DNA of 7,177 bases, from positions 1 to 7,177 of the forward strand of contig JAMFST010000054.1 of the NCBI GenBank assembly GCA_026225435.1, read 5' to 3'. The DNA is from Labilithrix luteola. Its GTDB lineage: Bacteria; Myxococcota_A; Polyangia; Polyangiales; Polyangiaceae. Position 1 is the first letter of the stretch; each line of letters starts with the position of its first letter. Positions 1-5,412 of this stretch are shown one piece after another. Under the pieces are notes generated by a model, which saw only the letters and a program-made list of their open reading frames with translations, was not told the DNA's origin and searched no databases. The translations under genes were made by a program, and so were the position numbers.

Positions 1-937
1 GGTGCACGTGGCCGATCTGCGTCTCCGGCACGTAGATGCGGACGTACATCTGATCGTCCTCGAGGAGCGTCGCCGCCGTCGCGCTGGGGGCGAGGATGTC
101 GCCCGGCCGCAGATCGAGCGACTCGACCCGCGACGGGCGCGGCGCCCTCACCGTGAGCTCGTCGAGCATCGTCTTGATCTGATCGAGCCGCCCGCGCGCC
201 GCTTCCACCATCCCGGTCGACGCCTTGATGTCCTCGACCCGGGAGCCGGCGCGCACCAGCTGCTCGCTCGCCCGCGCCTCCGCTGCGCGCGCCACCGCCT
301 GCGCCACGTCCTCCTTGCGCGAGCCGTTCTTCAGCTGGTCGAGCGCGTTCTTGGTCGCGTCGCGCTGCCCGGTCGCCGCCCGCAGCTGCGTGTCCGTCGT
401 GTCCACCTCGGCCTTGGCGATGGCGCCGGTGGCATAGAGCTTGTGGATGCGTGCCGCGTCGTTCTTCGCCTGATCGAGCGTCGCCTCGGCCGCGACCAGC
501 CGCGCCTCGTCGGCGGCGATCTCCTCGATGCGCGCGCCGGTGCGCGTCTCCAGCAGCGCCGCGTTCGACGTCTCCGCCCGCGCCTTCGCCTGGGCGATCT
601 CCTCCGGCCGCGCGCCGGTCTGCAGCTTCAACAGGTTCGCCTCCGCCTCGGCGAGCTGCCCCTCGGCGACGAGCCGCTGCGCCTCGAGATCCCCCGGCTC
701 CAGCGTGATGATCGGATCCCCTTCCTTCACGCGATCCCCCTCGCGCACGAGGACCTCCTTCACGCGACCGCCGACCCGCGAGCCGATGGAGATGGTGCGA
801 GCCTCCACCGTGCCGCTCCACTCGTAGGGGCGGTGGGAGAGCCAGAGCTGGTAACCGCCGTAGCCGGCGAGCACCGTCGCCAGGATCACGAGAGGGAGGA
901 AGCGCCTTCGCGAGGGCGTTGCAGCGGCTTCGGGCAT
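1..937 (-). CDS. HlyD/YbhG-type periplasmic adaptor subunit of an efflux pump (partial, 3' end outside window)
   Basis: This is a membrane fusion protein that would link an inner-membrane ABC or other transporter to a TolC-like outer-membrane channel. Translating the reverse complement from the ATG at 937 gives 312 residues with no stop. Residues 10-12 are Arg-Arg-Arg, followed by one membrane anchor (about 13-33). A biotinyl-lipoyl-like half follows (about 44-80, including GGRVKEVLVREGDRVKEGD). A long Ala/Glu/Arg-rich alpha-hairpin spans about 84-262. The second lipoyl half begins at LTVRAP (261-266), and the beta-barrel domain begins near residue 296. At the hairpin tip, R163-x3-L167-x6-A174 matches the RLS channel-docking motif except that Ser is Ala. 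No clear Shine-Dalgarno is visible. The pump partner should lie beyond position 1. Family assignment is firm; transported substrate is unknown. Confidence 0.9.
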   Translation of the reverse strand, partial: MPEAAATPSRRRFLPLVILATVLAGYGGYQLWLSHRPYEWSGTVEARTISIGSRVGGRVKEVLVREGDRVKEGDPIITLEPGDLEAQRLVAEGQLAEAEANLLKLQTGARPEEIAQAKARAETSNAALLETRTGARIEEIAADEARLVAAEATLDQAKNDAARIHKLYATGAIAKAEVDTTDTQLRAATGQRDATKNALDQLKNGSRKEDVAQAVARAAEARASEQLVRAGSRVEDIKASTGMVEAARGRLDQIKTMLDELTVRAPRPSRVESLDLRPGDILAPSATAATLLEDDQMYVRIYVPETQIGHVH

Positions 938-959
938 GGTCGTTTTCGTTCTATCTTGT

Positions 960-989
960 GATATATCGGACCGCAACGCCGTTGCTGAA
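960..989 (-). promoter_or_regulatory. Candidate divergent promoter/operator with GCAACG-C-CGTTGC palindrome
   Basis: The 110 bp between the divergent adaptor gene and the dehydrogenase gene holds an AT-rich patch in otherwise GC-rich DNA. Read on the minus strand, TATATC (965-960) resembles a -10 box. A weak TTCAGC (989-984) lies 18 bp upstream. A perfect 13-bp palindrome (973-985, 6-bp arms around one C) sits almost entirely between them, where a repressor would block RNA polymerase. The -35 match is only 3 of 6, so the promoter call is weak; the palindrome itself is directly visible. I saw no convincing plus-strand promoter for the dehydrogenase in this gap. Confidence 0.3.
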
Positions 990-1047
990 CGGCCGAGCTC
1001 ATCGTGGCACGATTTCCCGCGTCATCGTCGCGTGGTAGCTCCCGCCC

Positions 1048-2616
1048 ATGGTCCACGAGCTCAAAAGCTTCGTCCGCGGTGACTTCCACGCGGGCGACGG
1101 CGCGCGCGCCGATCTGGTCAACCCGTCGACGGAGGAGGTGCTGGCGACGGCGTCCACCGAGGGGATCGACATGGGCGCGGCCATCGCCTTCGCCCGCGAG
1201 ACCGGCGGCGCCGAGCTGGCCAAGACGACGTTCGCCGACCGAGGTGCGATGCTCAAGGCGCTGAGCAAGTCGATCATCGCCCACCGCGACGAGCTGCTCG
1301 ATCTCGCCATGAAGAACGGCGGCAACACCCGCTCGGACGGGAAGTTCGACGTCGACGGCGCCAGCGGCACCCTCGAGTACTACGCCGACCTCGGCGCGGA
1401 GCTCGGCGCCACCAACGTGATGATCGACGGCGAAGGCGCCCCGGTCGGGCGCAGCGCGCGCCTCTTCGGGCAGCACGCCTTTGTCCCGCGCGGCGGCGTC
1501 GCCGTGCACGTCAACGCCTTCAACTTCCCCGCCTGGGGCCTGGCCGAGAAGGCCGCCTGCGCCATCCTCGCGGGCATGCCGGTCGTCTCCAAGCCGGCCA
1601 CCAGCACGGCCATCGTCGCGCATCGCATGACCGAGATCTTCGTCGCCGAGAAGATCCTCCCGCCCGGCGTCTTCAGCTTCCTCGCCGGCGGCGCGGGCGA
1701 TCTGCTCGACAAGCTCGGTGGCCAGGACGTCCTCGCCTTCACCGGCTCGCACGCGACCGGCAAGAAGCTGCGCACCGGCGCCGCCGTCCTCGAGCGCGGC
1801 ACGCGCGTGAACGTCGAGGCCGACAGCCTGAACGCCGCGGTGCTCGGTCCCGACGTCGAGGAGGGCTCGGACACCGAGTCGCTCTTCTTCACCGACGTCA
1901 CCCGCGACATGACGCAGAAGACCGGCCAGAAGTGCACCGCCATCCGCCGGGTGTACGTGCCGCGCGCGCGCCTCGAGGCGGTGGTCGCCGAGCTCGAAGG
2001 GCGCCTCGCCAAGGTGAAGGTCGGGGACACCGCGCACGAGGACGTCACCATGGGGCCGGTCTCGACGGCGCAGCAGCACAAGGACGTGAAGGCCGGCATC
2101 GAGAAGCTGGCGGGCTGCTCGACGATCGCCTTCGACGGCGGCGCGGGCGGCAAGCAGCCGCTGGGACAGAAGGACGGAAAGGGCTTCTTCCTCTTCCCCG
2201 TGCTCCTGGTGTGCGAGTCGCCCAGGCCGGGGGACGCGGTGCACACGCACGAGGTGTTCGGCCCGGTCGCCACCGTCATGCCGTACGACTCGCCCGAGGA
2301 GCTGGTGCGGCTGGTCGGCGCCGGCGGCGGTGGGCTCGTCTCGAGCGTGTACTCCGACGACAAGGCGTTCCTGAAGAAGGCGGTCCTCGGCATCGCCGCC
2401 TTCCACGGGCGCGTCACCATCGGCTCGGCGAAGGTCGCCGGCCAGGCCATCCCGCCGGGGACGGTCATGCCGCAGCTCCTCCATGGTGGGCCGGGTCGCG
2501 CCGGCGCCGGGGAAGAGCTCGGCGGGCGGCGCGGCGTCGGCCTCTACATGCAGCGCGTCGCGCTCCAGGGGGACAAGGCGCTGCTCGACCTGCTGCTGGG
2601 CTCGCCGGCCCGCTGA
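1048..2616 (+). CDS. boxD: 3,4-dehydroadipyl-CoA semialdehyde dehydrogenase (PaaZ/BoxD-type aldehyde dehydrogenase)
   Basis: This complete 522-residue cytoplasmic enzyme would oxidise a CoA-linked semialdehyde with NAD(P)+ after ring cleavage in aerobic benzoyl-CoA catabolism. The aldehyde dehydrogenase signature residues are present: N159 in FNFPAWG, K182 in SKPATS, the FTGS cofactor loop at 231-234, general base E257 in NVEADS, and nucleophile C296 in GQKCTA. The C-terminal HGGPGRAGAGEELGG block is typical of the PaaZ/BoxD branch. PaaZ itself is about 680 residues with a C-terminal MaoC-like hydratase domain. This protein stops after the dehydrogenase domain, as BoxD does. An in-frame TAG at 1036-1038 makes ATG 1048 the most upstream ATG; no good Shine-Dalgarno precedes it. 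No other box or paa gene is in the window, so the exact substrate is inferred from family resemblance and length. It could be another PaaZ-like dehydrogenase. Confidence 0.8.
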   Translation: MVHELKSFVRGDFHAGDGARADLVNPSTEEVLATASTEGIDMGAAIAFARETGGAELAKTTFADRGAMLKALSKSIIAHRDELLDLAMKNGGNTRSDGKFDVDGASGTLEYYADLGAELGATNVMIDGEGAPVGRSARLFGQHAFVPRGGVAVHVNAFNFPAWGLAEKAACAILAGMPVVSKPATSTAIVAHRMTEIFVAEKILPPGVFSFLAGGAGDLLDKLGGQDVLAFTGSHATGKKLRTGAAVLERGTRVNVEADSLNAAVLGPDVEEGSDTESLFFTDVTRDMTQKTGQKCTAIRRVYVPRARLEAVVAELEGRLAKVKVGDTAHEDVTMGPVSTAQQHKDVKAGIEKLAGCSTIAFDGGAGGKQPLGQKDGKGFFLFPVLLVCESPRPGDAVHTHEVFGPVATVMPYDSPEELVRLVGAGGGGLVSSVYSDDKAFLKKAVLGIAAFHGRVTIGSAKVAGQAIPPGTVMPQLLHGGPGRAGAGEELGGRRGVGLYMQRVALQGDKALLDLLLGSPAR

Positions 2617-2631
2617 ACGCCTAGCCAGGGA

Positions 2632-2658
2632 GTCGCGCATCCGCACCGGATGTGCGAC
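2632..2658 (+). terminator. Strong stem-loop after the dehydrogenase gene, terminator-like but without a U-tract
   Basis: The hairpin begins 16 bases after the dehydrogenase stop codon. Arms 2632-2643 and 2647-2658 form a 12-bp stem (11 Watson-Crick pairs and one G-T at 2637/2653) with a CAC loop. The downstream bases read AATTCGATGACAAAA, so there is no T run on either side. It may act as a transcription end point or as an mRNA 3'-end stabiliser, but it is not a canonical intrinsic terminator. An operator for the downstream gene cluster is an alternative reading. Confidence 0.5.
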
Positions 2659-2708
2659 AATTCGATGACAAAACGGTGGGGGGGATGCTGCGCCGCAGCG
2701 CGTAACGT

Positions 2709-2737
2709 TTGCGATCGGGCGCTCAGCCGATCATTAT
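2709..2737 (+). promoter_or_regulatory. Candidate sigma70-type promoter of the amidoligase cluster
   Basis: TTGCGA (2709-2714) and CATTAT (2732-2737) each match the -35 and -10 consensus at 4 of 6 positions. They are separated by exactly 17 bp, and the -10 region is AT-rich against a GC-rich background. A short inverted repeat (CCGAT 2727-2731 / ATCGG 2736-2740) lies over the -10 box. The predicted transcript would begin near 2744, only a few bases before ATG 2751, giving a nearly leaderless mRNA. This is pattern matching only. Confidence 0.45.
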
Positions 2738-2750
2738 CGGGGTCTTCAGC

Positions 2751-3629
2751 ATGTCGTCGTCGTCGTCGTCCCCCTGCCTCAGGCTTTGCCTCGTCGACAT
2801 GAACAACGGCGTGGAGAACCAGGCGATCCGCTGCTTCTTCCGCATCCTCGAGAGCTTTCGCACCCTGGTGCGGCAGCACAACCCGAAGATCGAGTTCGAC
2901 ATCTCCCACGTCGAGCCGCGGAACAAGAACGAGGCGCCCAAGCCCGCGGATATGTACATCTGCAGCGGCGGCCCCGGCTCGCCCCTCGACGGCTACGACG
3001 ACGAGTGGTGCGTGAATTTTCGCGGCATGCTCGACGACGTCACCGAGGCGAACGACGAGAAGCCCGAAGGGGCACCATCCGCGCTGCTCGTCTGCCACTC
3101 GTTCCAGATCGGCGTGCAGCACTTCGGCTTCGCTCGCATGGCCAAGCGGTCGGCGAAGAAGTTCGGGATCATGCCGGTGTACCCGACGCCGGAGGGGCGC
3201 TCGAGCGAGCTTCTCCAGGCGTTCGGCGAGCGCTTCTTCGTCTGGGAGCACCGCGAGTGGGAGGCCATCGACCTCGACAGCGACAAGCTGCGCCGCCTCG
3301 GCGGGGAGCTGTGGGCGCGCGAGAGCCGTGACGGCGTCTCCAAGGGGGAAGGGCTGGTTGCCTTCCGCTTCGCCCCCGGCATCGAGGGGACGCAGTTCCA
3401 CCCCGAGGGGGACGGCGACGGCGTGATGGCCTGGCTGGCGCGCCCCGAGAGCGTGCGCGCCACCATCAACACCTACGGCAACCTGACCTACGAGCGCATG
3501 CTCCGCAGCGTCGACGACTCCGAGCGCTTGCCGCGCACCTTCCGCCTGCTCATCCCCGGCTGGCTGGTCCGTCGCTTCAACGCGCTGGCCCCCTCCCGCG
3601 GCTGGAATCCGGTCCCCGACCCGGTCTGA
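2751..3629 (+). CDS. Class I glutamine amidotransferase-like protein (GATase1 / GMP-synthase-like fold)
   Basis: This cytoplasmic protein of 292 residues is predicted to hydrolyse glutamine to ammonia, or to cleave a gamma-glutamyl amide. Strand beta-1 is LRLCLVDMNNG just after the start. The oxyanion-loop motif SGGPGSP is at about 72-78. The nucleophile elbow is LLVCHSFQ with C115, and the FHPE motif gives H217 and E219, completing a Cys-His-Glu triad. The usual C-x-G-x-Q reads C-H-S-F-Q here. A C-terminal extension of about 50 residues follows the domain. ATG 2751 is chosen because the next ATG (2799) would delete beta-1, and the upstream TTG 2709 falls in the predicted -35 box. The N-terminus contains a Ser run encoded by five tandem TCG codons plus TCC. 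It is first in a cluster with an esterase and two amide ligases, so it may feed ammonia to a ligase or act as a PuuD-like gamma-glutamyl hydrolase. The family is clear; the reaction is inferred. Confidence 0.85.
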   Translation: MSSSSSSPCLRLCLVDMNNGVENQAIRCFFRILESFRTLVRQHNPKIEFDISHVEPRNKNEAPKPADMYICSGGPGSPLDGYDDEWCVNFRGMLDDVTEANDEKPEGAPSALLVCHSFQIGVQHFGFARMAKRSAKKFGIMPVYPTPEGRSSELLQAFGERFFVWEHREWEAIDLDSDKLRRLGGELWARESRDGVSKGEGLVAFRFAPGIEGTQFHPEGDGDGVMAWLARPESVRATINTYGNLTYERMLRSVDDSERLPRTFRLLIPGWLVRRFNALAPSRGWNPVPDPV

Positions 3630-3692
3630 GGGCCCGGCCGGAAACACGCCCGAATCATCGCAAATAGTCGCGACTTTCCGCACCGCTAGGGC

Positions 3693-3719
3693 TCACCTTT
3701 TACTAAGGTGATCTCACCT
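3693..3719 (+). promoter_or_regulatory. Shine-Dalgarno of the esterase gene flanked by two complementary TCACCT arms
   Basis: The likely ribosome-binding site AAGGTG (3705-3710) lies 9 bases before ATG 3720. TCACCTT at 3693-3699 is perfectly complementary to AAGGTGA at 3705-3711 (7-bp stem, 5-base loop). TCACCT at 3714-3719 is complementary to AGGTGA at 3706-3711; in RNA this would be a 5-bp stem with a 4-base loop. The two structures are mutually exclusive and both hide the ribosome-binding site. The two TCACCT copies are direct repeats exactly 21 bp apart, so a protein-binding site on DNA is an alternative. A further palindrome, AGTCG/CGACT, lies upstream at 3666-3675. Confidence 0.45.
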
Positions 3720-4433
3720 ATGCGTCGCGAATATCACGCTTGGCATTCCGGCCGGGTCGGCCGAAAGATGGAGCTGCTCCTCTACGGGCACGGCGGCGAC
3801 CCCGTTCTTCTCTTCCCGACGTCCTTCGGCAGCTTCAACCAGAACGAGGACTTCGGGCTGATCGGCGCCATCGGCGACCGCATCGACTGGGGCCGTTACA
3901 CCGTCGCCTGCGTCGACGGGCTCGACACCTCGACCTGGTACAACAAGCGAATCCACCCGGCCGATCGCGTGCGCTTCGCCGCCGCGTACGAGGCGTACAT
4001 CATCTCCGAGGTGGTGCCGCTGCTCTGGGCGCGCACCGGCTGGGGGCGGCCGATGACCTTCGGCGGCTGCAGCTTCGGCGCCTTCCACGCCCTGGGCATG
4101 GGCCTGCGCCATCCGCACTTCGTCCACAAGGTGCTCGCCATGAGCGGCGCCTACGACACGCGCAGCTTCCTCGACGGCTGGAGCGACGACAACACGTACT
4201 TCCACAGCCCCAAGCAGTGGGTTCCCAATCTCCACGACGGGCAGCAGCTGCGCCAGCTGTACAACATGGACATCATCCTCCCTGCCGGCGAGCACGACAT
4301 CTGCCGCCGCGGCACCGAGGAGATGAGCGGGATTCTCTGGTCGAAGGGTATCGGCAATCACCTGTCCATCTGGGACGGCGCTGTCCATGACTGGCCAGTC
4401 TGGTGCCGGATGATTCGCCATTACATGCAGTGA
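3720..4433 (+). CDS. Small alpha/beta-hydrolase, esterase family (COG4947-like)
   Basis: This 237-residue serine hydrolase has no signal peptide, so it is likely cytoplasmic. The opening MRREYHAWHS-GRVGRKMELLLYGHGGDPVLLFPT is typical of the bacterial 'putative esterase' group. The nucleophile elbow is G-C-S-F-G at 116-120 with S118. The probable acid is D193 in GEHD, and the probable catalytic histidine is H223 in VHDWPVW near the C-terminus. The order Ser-Asp-His and the length fit a minimal alpha/beta-hydrolase without a large lid. ATG 3720 is chosen because AAGGTG sits 9 bases upstream; an upstream GTG at 3708 overlaps that site. It ends 25 bp before the ATP-grasp gene, which suggests co-transcription. 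By context it could hydrolyse an ester or thioester, or trim an amide, in the product made by the ligases. The substrate is unknown. Confidence 0.85.
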   Translation: MRREYHAWHSGRVGRKMELLLYGHGGDPVLLFPTSFGSFNQNEDFGLIGAIGDRIDWGRYTVACVDGLDTSTWYNKRIHPADRVRFAAAYEAYIISEVVPLLWARTGWGRPMTFGGCSFGAFHALGMGLRHPHFVHKVLAMSGAYDTRSFLDGWSDDNTYFHSPKQWVPNLHDGQQLRQLYNMDIILPAGEHDICRRGTEEMSGILWSKGIGNHLSIWDGAVHDWPVWCRMIRHYMQ

Positions 4434-4458
4434 GCGACGGATCTAGGAGCTTTTCATC

Positions 4459-5412
4459 ATGACGGAAGTTGTCGGTATCGTGGTCGGCTGGGAAGAGACC
4501 TTCCCCAACGCTTTCATCGATCGGGTGAACCAGCACTCGGGCGTCCGCGCCGAGCTGGCGAAGTTCGGTGGCATTCGCGAGGATCACAAGAAGAACTACT
4601 CGGTCCTCGTCGACCGTCTCAGTCACCAGATCCCGTTCTACCGCATGGCGCTCAAGGCCCAGGTCCTGGCCGGCACCTACGTCATCAACGACCCGTTCTG
4701 GTGGAGCGCGGACGACAAGTTCTTCGGCTTCTCGCTGGCGCCCAAGCTCGGCGTCGCGGTCCCCCGCACGGTCATCCTCCCGAGCCGCGGCTACTCGAAG
4801 GACACCGACCTGCAGCGCAGCCTCCGGAACCTCGAGTACCCGCTCGATTGGCAGGCAATCGTCGACTACGTCGGATTCCCCGCTATCCTGAAGCCGGCGG
4901 ACGGGGGCGGCTGGAAGAACGTGAGCAAGGTGGACAACATCGAGGAGCTGATGCGCGAGTACAACGCGTCCGGCGAGCTCGTCATGACGCTCCAGCAGTT
5001 CATCGACTTCGAGGACTACACCCGCTGCATCTGCGTCGGGCGGGACGAGATCCTGCCGATCCAGTACGACCCGCGCCGCCGCTGCTACATCGAGAACGAG
5101 AAGCCCTTCCTGTCCAAGGACGTGGAGAAGAAGGTCCTCGACGGCTGTTTCGCTCTCAACGACGCTCTCGGTTACGACATGAACTCGGTGGAGTTCGCCA
5201 TCAAGGACGGCGTCCCCTACGCCATCGACTTCACCAACCCCGCTCCGGACATGGACTACTACAGCGTCCTGCCGAAGCACTTCGAGTGGTGCGTCGACCG
5301 CATGACCAAGCTGGTCGTCGACGCCGCCAAGGGGAAGAAGAAGCCCGCCCACAGTCACGAGTACGCCCGCTACATGGCGGGACAGACCACGAAGTCAGGA
5401 AGCGCAAAATGA
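4459..5412 (+). CDS. ATP-grasp carboxylate-amine ligase of unknown substrate
   Basis: This 317-residue cytoplasmic enzyme is predicted to activate a carboxylate as an acyl-phosphate with ATP and join it to an amine or thiol. An N-terminal pre-grasp region includes NDPFWWSADDKFF (77-89), where the DK (K87) followed by LGVAVPRT resembles the RimK/D-Ala-D-Ala ligase pattern. Nucleotide-binding K145 is in FPAILKPADGGG. The candidate metal ligands E245 (SVEF), D257 and N260 (IDFTNPAPD) are in the usual C-terminal positions. The tail is Lys-rich (GKKKP). A good Shine-Dalgarno AGGAG (4445-4449) is 9 bases before ATG 4459. The stop codon overlaps the next gene's start as ATGA, implying translational coupling to the GCS2 ligase. 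The fold assignment is strong; whether it acts on an amino acid, a peptide or a protein terminus cannot be told. Confidence 0.87.
   Translation: MTEVVGIVVGWEETFPNAFIDRVNQHSGVRAELAKFGGIREDHKKNYSVLVDRLSHQIPFYRMALKAQVLAGTYVINDPFWWSADDKFFGFSLAPKLGVAVPRTVILPSRGYSKDTDLQRSLRNLEYPLDWQAIVDYVGFPAILKPADGGGWKNVSKVDNIEELMREYNASGELVMTLQQFIDFEDYTRCICVGRDEILPIQYDPRRRCYIENEKPFLSKDVEKKVLDGCFALNDALGYDMNSVEFAIKDGVPYAIDFTNPAPDMDYYSVLPKHFEWCVDRMTKLVVDAAKGKKKPAHSHEYARYMAGQTTKSGSAK

Noticed and set aside
886..2646. 586-residue minus-strand open frame across the dehydrogenase gene
   Set aside because: It is low-complexity and rich in Arg, Ala, Gly and Asp, has no family motif, and lies antisense to a gene with clear catalytic residues. 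Such frames are expected opposite genes with high GC at third positions.
2709..2750. TTG 2709 as the start of the GATase gene
   Set aside because: It lies in the predicted -35 box, is a rare start codon, and adds 14 residues not needed by the fold.
2650..2802. Small 50-codon open frame (ATG 2650 to TGA 2802) before and into the GATase gene, considered as a precursor peptide for the ligases
   Set aside because: Its second half is an arginine run read out of frame from the TCG repeat, it overlaps the GATase start and the predicted promoter, and it has no Shine-Dalgarno or leader/core-like organisation.
2544..3683. 379-residue minus-strand open frame across the GATase gene
   Set aside because: Shadow composition without motifs; the plus strand carries the complete GATase1 triad.
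3708..3719. GTG 3708 as the start of the esterase gene
   Set aside because: It overlaps the AAGGTG ribosome-binding site that is correctly spaced for ATG 3720.
3714..5358. Minus-strand open frames of 235 and 361 residues across the esterase and ATP-grasp genes
   Set aside because: Both are antisense shadows rich in Val, Asp, Glu and Arg, with no recognisable domain.
4701..5408. Possible N-terminal extension of the GCS2 ligase in the same open frame
   Set aside because: The extension is arginine-rich shadow of the ATP-grasp gene; the family begins just before GVEEE, and ATG 5409 has its own Shine-Dalgarno.
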